Shown here: one piece after another, positions 16,280 to 22,941 of the stretch
How positions within the stretch are numbered: position 1 is the first letter of the stretch
How the letters are laid out: each line of letters begins with the position of its first letter
Virus record (IMG/VR): IMGVR_UViG_3300024999_000346
Span: 1-26,236 of that record
Origin: a virus
Strand: one strand, 5' to 3'
Length of the DNA stretch: 26,236 nucleotides
Program-made: the position numbers and the translations under genes
The notes under the pieces: model-generated
What the model was told of the DNA's origin: nothing
Seen by the model: the letters and a program-made list of their open reading frames with translations, nothing else
Database searches by the model: none

Positions 16280-17411
16280 TAATCTCCCTGATATAAATTT
16301 TGTAGATACTGATGTTGAAGCTTTACTAACTAGCATGGTTGCAGAATACGAGGCCGCTTATCTCACGCAGACTGGAGAGGCCAAAACACTCCAACCAGGG
16401 GACCCTATGCGGATATGGATCTACGCTCAGGCTTTGCGGATCTACCAAGCGCATGCGCTTATCGATGCGACGGCAAAGCGAAACCTTTTGAGGTATGCGA
16501 CGGGAGTTTACTTGGATCAAATAGGTGCGAGGTACGGAACAAGGGGAGCAAGGCTCACTGCAGATAAGGCGGTCACTACAGTAAGGTACACGCTGTCGGC
16601 AGCTCAAGAAGGAGACATCACAATCCCTGCCGGTAACCGGTCAAGCCCTGCTAATAATGTATTCTTTGCCACTACCGCGGCGTCGGTAATTTCTGTCGGC
16701 AGCACAACCGTTGACGTTACCGCAGAATGCACGGCAGCAGGCGCAGCAGGGAACGGGTACACGGCAGGGCAGGTAAATATACCTGTTGACCCCATCGCCT
16801 ACATTGCTAGTGTGAGCAACACCAACACCAGCCAGGGCGGTGCTGATATTGAGACAGATGATGCTTACAGAGAGCGTCTTTTTTTATTGCCTGAATCGTT
16901 CAGCGTGGCCGGTCCGTCAGAAGCATATGAATATTTTACAAAGCAGTACAGCCCGTCGATTACCGACGTGAAGGTCACCTCTCCATCTGCCGGGGCGGTT
17001 GACGTTAGGTTTATCCTTCAGGACGGAGTAAACCCGGGCGCGCCCCTGATCGCCTCGGTACTGACCTATATCAGCGATAAGACACGCAGGCCGCTAACAG
17101 ATAGCGTTACTGTCCAGTCGCCAACGGTTGTAAACTATGGCATTACCCTGACTTACTACATTAAAACCGATGACACAGCGTTTGCGGTTAGTATTCAAAC
17201 CGCTGTAACTGCGGCCATAGCAGATTATGTAATTTGGCAAAAGAGCAAGATCGGGCGCAGTATAAATCCTTCAGAGCTGATTTCTCGAATAATCCAAGCC
17301 GGTGCGAAGCGCGTAGTCTTAACTTACCCCGTCTATACGGCCATTGCTGAAACCGAGCTCGCTGTTGCCGATACTATAACGGTGACCTACGGAGGGCTGG
17401 AAGATGAGTAA
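16266..17411 (+). CDS. Baseplate wedge protein J (gp6-like)
   Basis: 381 residues. Cues are NFVDTDVEALLTSMVAEYEAAYL, GDPMRIWIYAQALRIYQAHALIDATAKRNLL, YATGVYLDQIGARYGTRG and, in the C-terminal half, IETDDAYRERLFLLPESFSVAGPSEAYEY. These are the baseplate_J / T4 gp6 family motifs. Six copies of such proteins link wedges into the baseplate ring. TTG start at 16266, 14 bases inside the preceding gene. It overlaps gene I by 8 bases. Confidence 0.92.
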   Translation: MSELSNLPDINFVDTDVEALLTSMVAEYEAAYLTQTGEAKTLQPGDPMRIWIYAQALRIYQAHALIDATAKRNLLRYATGVYLDQIGARYGTRGARLTADKAVTTVRYTLSAAQEGDITIPAGNRSSPANNVFFATTAASVISVGSTTVDVTAECTAAGAAGNGYTAGQVNIPVDPIAYIASVSNTNTSQGGADIETDDAYRERLFLLPESFSVAGPSEAYEYFTKQYSPSITDVKVTSPSAGAVDVRFILQDGVNPGAPLIASVLTYISDKTRRPLTDSVTVQSPTVVNYGITLTYYIKTDDTAFAVSIQTAVTAAIADYVIWQKSKIGRSINPSELISRIIQAGAKRVVLTYPVYTAIAETELAVADTITVTYGGLEDE

Positions 17412-17973
17412 TCTATCTAACACTAAACTGATCGACCTGCTCCCTCCCAATCTCAAAGGTGACCCTGATATTATAGCCGCCAGTCATGCGGCAGACACCG
17501 AATTTCAGGCTATGGTAGGGAAAATAAAAAATGTGCTAACTCTTGCAGACATAGACAACGCCAGCTCTGAGGTAGTGGATAATCTGGCATGGGAGCTAAA
17601 CACGGATTTTTTTGACGCTTCATTGCCGCTCATTAAGCGCAGGGAATTAGTAAAGAATGCACTTATATACCATTTTACCAAGGGGACACCATATGCCATT
17701 GAGCAACTGGTGACAGATGCTTTCGACGATGCGGAGGTACTGGAATGGTTTGACTATAGTGGGGCTCCCTTCTGTTTCAAAATTACAACCTCTGACTCGG
17801 TAACAGATGCAGCTAAACTGATTAATCTAAAAAGAGCCATAGAATCCGTTAAAAGGGAAAGCGCACGACTGGAAAAGATTACCGTGGATAGAGATACCCC
17901 ATTTAATACATTCTTTGCGGCTGTTGTATCCACCAACGATACGATAACAGTTGCTACTAATATACCAGTATAG
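17404..17973 (+). CDS. Tail protein I (P2 gpI family)
   Basis: 189 residues, the size of P2 gpI. The pattern KLIDLLPPNLKGDPDI is followed by ASSEVVDNLAWELNTDFFDASLPLIKRRELVKNALIYHFTKGTPYAIEQLV. Together these form the tail_P2_I domain, the gp7-like arm that connects the wedge to tail fibres. GGAGGG precedes the ATG. It overlaps gene J and is followed by the fibre gene, as expected. Confidence 0.92.
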   Translation: MSNLSNTKLIDLLPPNLKGDPDIIAASHAADTEFQAMVGKIKNVLTLADIDNASSEVVDNLAWELNTDFFDASLPLIKRRELVKNALIYHFTKGTPYAIEQLVTDAFDDAEVLEWFDYSGAPFCFKITTSDSVTDAAKLINLKRAIESVKRESARLEKITVDRDTPFNTFFAAVVSTNDTITVATNIPV

Positions 17974-17987
17974 GGGGTGGGATTGAG

Positions 17988-18785
17988 TTGGCTGATTTTG
18001 GAACCATGACAATTACGGATCTAGGGCTTGCTTTATATGCAAAAGCGCAAGCCGGGGAAGCAATTGTCTTTACAAAGATGCAGGTAGGCTCGGGGGCACT
18101 ACCGGTTGGACAAACTATCGCTGCCCTGACAGCCCTGATTGATTCAGAATTTGATGTGGCCATATCAGGCATTACCGTTGATACTGCAAACCATGTAGCC
18201 CAGGTTAAAGGCACGAAGGATAATACAGGGATGCTGGCGGGGGTGCAAACAAAAGAATTAGGTTTGTTTGCAACCGATCCTGATGTCGGAGAGATATTAT
18301 ATGCCTATACCAACGCTGGCGACTTGGGCGACTATATCCCACCAGCAACCGACGGTTTGTTTACCCGGACTTATAAAATCAATGCTGCGATCGGCAATGC
18401 TACAAATGTTACCATAGTAGTGCCACAGGACGTATATGCAACCCTGGAAGATCTCGAGGACTTATGGGATGAGACTAATTATGCCCTAGCAACAAAGGAA
18501 ACTCCTGCCGGAGCACAGTCCAAAGCTGACGCTGCAGCCGCAATAGGAGTTGCATCTGCGGGCGAGGTGCAGGTTGCTCTTACTGAACATCAGGCAGAAA
18601 CTGTCCAGCAACAATTATCTCAAGACCTAAATATTATTGACATAGCTGTTAACCTTGAAACGCTTAAAAGCGCAACGCTAACAGGGGTTACGGCTAATAT
18701 TTTCGTCGAGACATTTTTGACGATTGATGATGTTACCTTAACTCATGGAGTTTATGATGCCGAGAATAAGAAGGTGTATGTATAA
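17988..18785 (+). CDS. Tail fibre protein, N-terminal attachment domain (P2 H-like)
   Basis: 265 residues. The first 150 residues (FGTMTITDLGLALYAKAQAGEAIVFTKMQVGSGALP, then GVQTKELGLFATDPDVGEILYAYTNAGDLGDYIPP) are the DUF3751-like fibre domain that docks on gpI. A helical shaft follows (YALATKETPAGAQSKADAAAAIG). The C-terminal 30 residues end at DAENKKVYV with no receptor domain. The receptor function is probably in the next gene, which overlaps by one base. TTG start with GGGGGTGGG upstream. Confidence 0.85.
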   Translation: MADFGTMTITDLGLALYAKAQAGEAIVFTKMQVGSGALPVGQTIAALTALIDSEFDVAISGITVDTANHVAQVKGTKDNTGMLAGVQTKELGLFATDPDVGEILYAYTNAGDLGDYIPPATDGLFTRTYKINAAIGNATNVTIVVPQDVYATLEDLEDLWDETNYALATKETPAGAQSKADAAAAIGVASAGEVQVALTEHQAETVQQQLSQDLNIIDIAVNLETLKSATLTGVTANIFVETFLTIDDVTLTHGVYDAENKKVYV

Positions 18786-20248
18786 TGGCTAAATTAATCA
18801 CAACTTTAAATACAGGTGACAAAATTAAACTTGGTACTTATAAAGTTGAGGGCAGTACAACGCTCCCTATTATATGGAAACTAATAGCTATAGGTCATAC
18901 AGGTTATCCATCTAATGCAGTAACATTAATTACAGAAAAGGTTATAGATTACCGTGGGTTTGATGCTATCGAAGCCGCCAATTATGACTCCAATAGGGCA
19001 AATTATGGCAATAACCGTTGGCGTACCTCTAATATTAGACAATGGTTAAATAGTGGTGGGGGTGCATCCGCGTGGTGGACGGCCCAAAATCTGAGTGATG
19101 GTGTTTCAAACACGAATGATAAAGACACTCGACCTGTTGAAAGTGTGTTTACACACACTACTGGATACGACGATATAGCAGGGTTTTTATCAAACTTTAC
19201 AGCGCAGGAATTGGGGAGAATACCCACGGTTACAAATATAACCGCTAAAAATACTGTGACAGATGGCGGATCATTCGAGACAACAGACGATTATGTGTAC
19301 TTTCTATCAACTACGGAGATGGGATACCCGAATCAGGGTGGTATTGCAGAAGGTTATGCATTTGAAGCATTTACAGGGAGTTATATACCTAGGACTACCA
19401 CCATGACTGAGCAAGCATTTTACAGCTCACTCTCCAGTTCTAAGGGTATTCTGGGTAATAATTATCCATATTATCTTAGAACACCACAAGTAAATCTCAC
19501 GATGAACGTGCGGAATGTTAGCATCGATGGGTCTGAAAACGCAGAGTATGCCTATATGGGTAATCAAGGGATACGCCCAGTTACTAACTTGTCTCCAACT
19601 ACTTATGTCTCTGACGAAGTAGATGGTGATGGATGTTATACTTTAGTGTTTAATTCAACCCCAACAATAAGCGGCTCTAATTCTGATTTAGGAAATAAAA
19701 CCGCAAGCTTTACACAAGATTTCTCAGTCAACGACACGGATTCAGGAGATACTTTAACTTTAACTGTAAAAGTTGATACAACAACAATACAGACTATTAA
19801 TAATGCTGTAAGGAGTCAGGCATATACAGCAGATATATCAAGTGTTTTCTCAAGTTTAACCTTGGCCTCTCACTCCCTGATTATCTCTGTGGCGGATGGC
19901 ACCGCTACTGCTACCCGTACCTATACGTTTACAAAGGTGGATGATAGGATAGAGTTTACCCTAGCAAATCCAATTCAGACCAGTGCGGCTGCCCGCAAAA
20001 TAGTTTTGAGCGGAATTTTAACCGTCCCAGATGGTGCAACGTTGACCGTTGAAGCATGTAATAATGGCCTTGATGCATCTCCTACATGGGAAGACATCAC
20101 CACAGAGTACGAAGCTAGACAGGCTTATACGTTTACAAATGCAGCTAAAACGGACGCAAACTGGGGGGTTAATGTGCATTTTTTAATCCTCAAGGGTACC
20201 GCAGTTTCTAATGTTGAGGTAGCTGGATTCGGTTTAAGTTTTGAATAG
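18785..20248 (+). CDS. Receptor-binding candidate with DUF6273-like and Ig-like domains
   Basis: 487 residues in at least three parts. Residues 1-290: GDKIKLGTYKVE, WKLIAIGH, LITEKVIDYRGFDA, YGNNRWRTSNIRQWLN, then YYLRTPQVN and GIRPVTNL. This is the pattern of DUF6273, which I believe adopts a C-type-lectin-like fold. Residues 290-390: an Ig/cadherin-like repeat (SFTQDFSVNDTDSGDTLTLTVKV). Residues 390-487: a beta-rich end domain (LSGILTVPDGATLTV). The base composition is more AT-rich than the structural genes upstream, which fits module exchange. Position after the fibre stem suggests the tip adhesin. No catalytic residues are recognised. Confidence 0.7.
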   Translation: MAKLITTLNTGDKIKLGTYKVEGSTTLPIIWKLIAIGHTGYPSNAVTLITEKVIDYRGFDAIEAANYDSNRANYGNNRWRTSNIRQWLNSGGGASAWWTAQNLSDGVSNTNDKDTRPVESVFTHTTGYDDIAGFLSNFTAQELGRIPTVTNITAKNTVTDGGSFETTDDYVYFLSTTEMGYPNQGGIAEGYAFEAFTGSYIPRTTTMTEQAFYSSLSSSKGILGNNYPYYLRTPQVNLTMNVRNVSIDGSENAEYAYMGNQGIRPVTNLSPTTYVSDEVDGDGCYTLVFNSTPTISGSNSDLGNKTASFTQDFSVNDTDSGDTLTLTVKVDTTTIQTINNAVRSQAYTADISSVFSSLTLASHSLIISVADGTATATRTYTFTKVDDRIEFTLANPIQTSAAARKIVLSGILTVPDGATLTVEACNNGLDASPTWEDITTEYEARQAYTFTNAAKTDANWGVNVHFLILKGTAVSNVEVAGFGLSFE

Positions 20249-20259
20249 GAGGGAATGAC

Positions 20260-20445
20260 TTGAAAGAAATAAAGACAAAAGATTTAGCAACTTTAAGGGC
20301 TGAAGAAGAAGCTGAAGAACAACGTATTCAAGACCTAGAATTGGCTTTAGCAGACCAAACGGCATTAAATGCTGACCTATTGGCGAGACAGCAGGATACT
20401 GAATTATTTATAGCTGACCTTGTGGCAGCTCAAGGAGGGGTATAA
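20260..20445 (+). CDS. Small coiled-coil protein, function unknown
   Basis: 61 residues from TTG 20260 after AGGAGGGAATGA. It is one long heptad-rich helix (DLATLRAEEEAEEQRIQDLELALADQTALNADLL), rich in Glu, Ala and Leu and likely to dimerise or trimerise. It lies between the receptor candidate and a 56-residue protein, still in the tail operon. A fibre chaperone or oligomerising helper is possible. XkdX-type small tail proteins also occur here in other phages, but I see no clear match. Confidence 0.6.
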   Translation: MKEIKTKDLATLRAEEEAEEQRIQDLELALADQTALNADLLARQQDTELFIADLVAAQGGV

Positions 20446-20446
20446 A

Positions 20447-20617
20447 ATGGCATATCCAGCATACACAGTACGAGTTATTGCGAGGGCTATTATCACTAAA
20501 GTTGGTGCAGGACAGGGAACACCCGAAGAATTGGTGTTAGCATATCCAGAGGCAGAAAGAGTAGCAATTTTAGCAGAGGTTTATCGTATGCGACCTGATT
20601 TAGAGCCAGCAGCTTAG
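20447..20617 (+). CDS. Small hypothetical protein at the end of the tail operon
   Basis: 56 residues from ATG 20447, with GGAGGGGTATAAA upstream of the ATG. The open frame extends back to 20420 inside the previous gene, but the ribosome site favours 20447. The sequence PAYTVRVIARAIITKVGAG, then TPEELVLAYPEAERVAILAEVYRMRPDLEPAA, looks like a compact helical protein. It is the last gene of the late structural operon. Function unknown. Confidence 0.6.
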   Translation: MAYPAYTVRVIARAIITKVGAGQGTPEELVLAYPEAERVAILAEVYRMRPDLEPAA

Positions 20618-20627
20618 TAGACAGTAG

Positions 20628-20640
20628 ACGCATTATGCGT
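20628..20640. repeat. Short palindrome after the tail operon
   Basis: ACGCATTATGCGT, a 6-base arm palindrome around one T, lies 10 bases after the last tail stop codon. It could be a protein site next to the integrase end, or chance. Confidence 0.35.
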
Positions 20641-20654
20641 AGCAAGGAGAGCAT

Positions 20655-20678
20655 AAAAATAACGCCCCGAAAGGCGTT
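20655..20678 (-). terminator. Terminator of the integrase operon
   Basis: On the minus strand AACGCC, a 6-base loop and GGCGTT form a stem followed by ATTTTTA, immediately after the integrase stop. On the plus strand the same hairpin lacks a T run, so it mainly ends leftward transcription and may weakly stop the tail operon. Confidence 0.75.
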
Positions 20679-21684
20679 CTATTGGACAAAATACTGATCA
20701 TATGACTGCTTTTTCTTCTCATCCGTAAGGCTTACGTAGGTCATAGTTGTGTTAGGATCGGAGTGCCCGAGTAGTTTCTGCACGGCCACCAATCCGGCAC
20801 CATTTTGCAGCATTAAAGTTGCAAAGGTATGTCTGAATACATGCGGATGCACGTTTTTCTTAACCTCAGACCGTGCGGCGATAATCTTAATCTCTCGCTG
20901 GATACCTTTATTCGAGAGCCTCCGATATGGCTGTCGCTGGGTGATAAATAACGCATCGACACGATCGGTTCTCCTCATGAGGTATTTCTTAAGGTGATAC
21001 ATGGCCTTGAACGAGAAGTAGACTGTTCGCTCCTTATCACCCTTCCCGACGACCAGCACAGACATCGCTTGATAATCAATATCTTGCCTGTTTAATTGCT
21101 GCACTTCGGATAGTCGAGCCCCAGTCGCGTAATAGACTTCGATCAGTGCTCGTTCGCGTGACGTAACGCAGGCTTCCCTGATCATTTCTAACTCTTCAAT
21201 CGTCAGCGCCTTCGGTACTCTTTTTTCTTTCTTCGGTGGTTTTATTTTGCTGGCCGTATCCTTTGAGATTACACCTTCGTTTGCCAACCAGCCGAACATT
21301 GATTTCAGGACAGATAATTTCTTGGAGATTGACGAAGTTTTAAGGTGGCCGAATTCGCCGAGATAGAGACGGATATCAGATGTGGTTACTTCGTCGGTGG
21401 CTTTCGGGACGTGTTCCGCAAAGATCCTCAATTCTAGCTCATAACTGTCGAGGGTTAGAGGGCTGAGGCCTTCGAGTTTTTTTTCCAGCCAAGAATAACT
21501 TAATTTTTGCTGCTAGATCCGGATGTCCGTTGGGAATCAGTGCAGGTTTAATCTCGTACTGAGTAAGGATCGCGGAGAGTGTTTGCTGGATATCCTGCTT
21601 GTCCACTTTAGGGCAAGAAAAAGCAATAGAGCTTAACAACTGCTCAAGTAAGATCTCGGCGGTTGAGCTAAGTATTTGAGTCAT
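20679..21684 (-). pseudogene. Tyrosine recombinase (phage integrase), split by a frameshift in an A8 run
   Basis: Two frames join into one XerC-like recombinase of about 334 residues. The first, from ATG 21684 (AGAGGAGCGAG upstream), encodes an N-terminal region of 81 residues and stops at 21439. The second resumes at LSPLTLDSYELELRIFAEH and is open to 20679. It carries the SAM-like core-binding part (SISKKLSVLKSMFGWLANEG) and all catalytic residues: Arg in ATGARLSEV, Lys in GKGDKER, His-x-x-Arg in HPHVFRHTFAT, His in LLGHSDP and the nucleophile Tyr in TMTYVSL. The break is at eight A (minus strand; 21484-21477). Seven A would restore one frame, with total length 1005 bases. Transcriptional slippage on the run could still make active enzyme. 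Confidence 0.85.
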
Positions 21685-21706
21685 AGTCTCGCTCCTCTTT
21701 CTTTAG

Positions 21707-21748
21707 ACCGGAGCGCTGTGGTATAATCGAAATGTAAGGCGCTCCGGT
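21707..21748. repeat. Inverted repeat in the integrase leader
   Basis: ACCGGAGCGC (21707-21716) and GCGCTCCGGT (21739-21748) are perfect complements separated by 22 bases. On the minus strand this forms a hairpin ending 22 bases before the integrase start, after the stop of the preceding gene. It may terminate or attenuate the operon or stabilise the message; on the plus strand its right arm is followed by GTCTTTATA. Confidence 0.6.
21719..21727 (+). promoter_or_regulatory. Extended -10 promoter element, plus strand
   Basis: TGGTATAAT is a perfect extended -10 (TGnTATAAT) within the loop of the inverted repeat. No good -35 is seen at the right distance, but extended -10 sites can work without one. 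Transcription would start near 21734 and run against the integrase operon. No plus-strand gene follows, so it would make a short antisense or regulatory RNA if active. Confidence 0.4.
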
Positions 21749-21758
21749 GTCTTTATAT

Positions 21759-21797
21759 AAGCACTCGTTCGGGCTGCCAGGCTAGGGACGGGTGCTT
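21759..21797 (+). terminator. Hairpin overlapping the end of the 125-residue gene
   Basis: AAGCACTCGT (21759-21768) pairs over 10 bases, one of them G-T, with ACGGGTGCTT (21788-21797). On the plus strand TTCTATTT follows. It could end a short plus-strand RNA starting near 21734, or on the minus strand slow transcription entering the integrase. Confidence 0.45.
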
Positions 21798-22159
21798 TCT
21801 ATTTGATCTAAACTATGGCATAGTGGTTCATCGTAAAGTCGAGAAAAATCATTGGGATGCCTTGGATCAGTAATCGATTTAATTGCAGAATCAACTTCTT
21901 TGATACATCTCTCATAATTATCCTTACGAGCCTTAAGGTGCTTCACGAGAGCGTTTTGCGCTCGCTTAGTTACAACGATAAATTGTTCGCCGTATGATTC
22001 TGTCTTAACCTTGATCATAAGCGCCTCAGGGAATTCCTCTTTTATAAACGGGAATATATCATCAGCAAGCTCTTCGTTGGCTAGATAGTGGGGAGTTTCT
22101 TTTCTCTTAGTAATTTCCTTAACTGTCCATTTTGCATGGTCTCTGTTAAATTCTTTCAC
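21782..22159 (-). CDS. Hypothetical protein in the integrase operon
   Basis: 125 residues, not recognised. GTG start at 22159 with AGGAGGGATAATCT before it. The sequence is charged and mixed alpha/beta: KWTVKEITKRKETPHYLANEELADDIFPFIKEEFPEALMIKVKTE, then YGEQFIVVTKRAQNALVKHLKARKDNYERCIKEVDSAIKSI. No signal peptide or membrane segment. It starts 3 bases after the preceding stop and is co-transcribed with the 132-residue gene and the integrase. A recombination directionality factor or a regulator of the switch is possible from position only. Confidence 0.6.
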   Translation of the reverse strand: MKEFNRDHAKWTVKEITKRKETPHYLANEELADDIFPFIKEEFPEALMIKVKTESYGEQFIVVTKRAQNALVKHLKARKDNYERCIKEVDSAIKSITDPRHPNDFSRLYDEPLCHSLDQIESTRP

Positions 22160-22162
22160 AGA

Positions 22163-22561
22163 TTATCCCTCCTGTACGCTATGAACTCTGTGGGTAAACA
22201 TCCATTTTCCTAAGGGTTTTGAGTAGTAGTATTCCTTGCCGCATTCATCGGTATAACGCTCAGCAAGTCCTCTGAGCTTGCATTGCATTCCGTTTGTGTC
22301 AAAGTCCGTTCCGTGTTTCATGAGTGATGGTATCTCACAGATTACAATTGAGCGTTTACCGTTGTAGTTATCATAGTAGATGTTTGGGTTATCCTGGTCA
22401 TCCGCTTCATTGATAATGATATGCAAGGTGTGCAAAGCATGCCAGCGACTTGATGCCCACGATCCCATCTTTTCGGATTCAGCATCCATTTTATCTTTGA
22501 TGATTTGCGCTAACCAACTCGTGTCTTCTAGTTTCCTCATGGTAGGTTTTTGTCTTCTCAT
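22163..22561 (-). CDS. Hypothetical protein, first gene of the integrase operon
   Basis: 132 residues from ATG 22561, with GAGGGGGAAACGAAG just upstream. The frame stays open to 22696 but that stretch is promoter DNA giving an Ile/Leu-rich artefact, so the shorter start is chosen. Not recognised. The N-terminus is basic (RRQKPTMRKLEDTSWLAQIIKDKMDAESEKM), followed by Trp/His-rich helices (WASSRWHALHTLHIIIN) and a Tyr/Lys-rich C-terminus (GKEYYYSKPLGKWMFTHRVH). Transcribed from the TTGACA/TATACT promoter, divergent from the HTH regulator. Confidence 0.62.
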   Translation of the reverse strand: MRRQKPTMRKLEDTSWLAQIIKDKMDAESEKMGSWASSRWHALHTLHIIINEADDQDNPNIYYDNYNGKRSIVICEIPSLMKHGTDFDTNGMQCKLRGLAERYTDECGKEYYYSKPLGKWMFTHRVHSVQEG

Positions 22562-22580
22562 CTTCGTTTCCCCCTCTGTT

Positions 22581-22678
22581 TTGATCAACAATTTGATGTT
22601 TTTAATCAACCTTATGATCATAGTATACAGGAAATTAATCAACGTGTCAACTATTATAATCAGAGTATTGATGTTTTT
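22581..22678. promoter_or_regulatory. Operator cluster with TTGAT / ATCAA half-sites
   Basis: The divergent control region has TTGATCAA (22581-22588), TTGAT then 7 bases then ATCAA (22593-22609), TTAATCAAC twice (22602-22610 and 22635-22643), and TTGATGTTTTT twice (22593-22603 and 22668-22678). The second TTAATCAAC lies inside the spacer of the leftward promoter and the second TTGATGTTTTT carries the -35 of the rightward one. This is the layout of a phage switch bound by the adjacent HTH protein; binding is inferred. Confidence 0.6.
22622..22650 (-). promoter_or_regulatory. Leftward promoter of the integrase operon
   Basis: On the minus strand TTGACA (22650-22645), a 17-base spacer and TATACT (22627-22622). 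This is one mismatch from full consensus and predicts a start near 22615, about 54 bases before the ATG at 22561. Confidence 0.85.
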
Positions 22679-22696
22679 TGTTAAATATGTTATCAT
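22668..22696 (+). promoter_or_regulatory. Rightward promoter of the HTH regulator
   Basis: TTGATG (22668-22673), a 17-base AT-rich spacer and TATCAT (22691-22696). A start near 22703 would leave only about 15 bases before the ATG, so the ribosome site lies at the very 5' end of the message. Confidence 0.75.
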
Positions 22697-22717
22697 CTTT
22701 TTGAAGAGGTGATAAAC

Positions 22718-22939
22718 ATGATCGAGAATAAACTAAGCGAAGTCATGGGGCGCAAACGCCTGAAAATATCAGATGTGATTGAGGGTACTGGACTTGCCCG
22801 TAATACGGTGGCAGAGATGTACCACGGGAGGTCAAAGGCAACCAATTTTGAGACTTTGGATAAACTCTGTACCTTCTTGGATGTCGGAGTGGGGGAACTG
22901 TTGGAACACAAAAAAGACGCTGAGGAGGGGGGAGGTTAG
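22718..22939 (+). CDS. Cro/C1-type HTH regulator
   Basis: 73 residues from ATG 22718 (AGAGGTG 6 bases upstream; an in-frame GTG at 22709 falls in the ribosome site). The protein is a single helix-turn-helix domain: NKLSEVMGRKRLKISDVIEGTGLARNTVAEMYHG, then ATNFETLDKLCTFLDVGVGELLEH. This is the short Cro/C1 type (HTH_26-like) that binds as a dimer. No C-terminal cleavage domain is present, so induction would not be by RecA self-cleavage of this protein. Its promoter faces the integrase promoter across repeated TTGAT sites, which suggests it sets the switch. It may act as Cro-like repressor or activator. Confidence 0.82.
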   Translation: MIENKLSEVMGRKRLKISDVIEGTGLARNTVAEMYHGRSKATNFETLDKLCTFLDVGVGELLEHKKDAEEGGG

Positions 22940-22941
22940 AA

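Noticed and set aside
19470-19590. Diversity-generating retroelement target in the receptor candidate
   Set aside because: A lectin-like adhesin raised this idea, but no reverse transcriptase, accessory gene or second copy of the region occurs in the window, and the segment is not enriched in AAC/AAT codons in the way of a variable repeat.
20628-20640. Palindrome as the phage attachment site
   Set aside because: It is next to the integrase end, but att sites are identified by a matching repeat at the other boundary, which is not in the window, and no longer repeat was seen here.
22562-22696. N-terminal extension of the 132-residue protein from an ATG at 22696
   Set aside because: The extension is Ile/Leu/Asn-rich translation of the promoter and operator DNA; the ATG at 22561 has a clear ribosome site.
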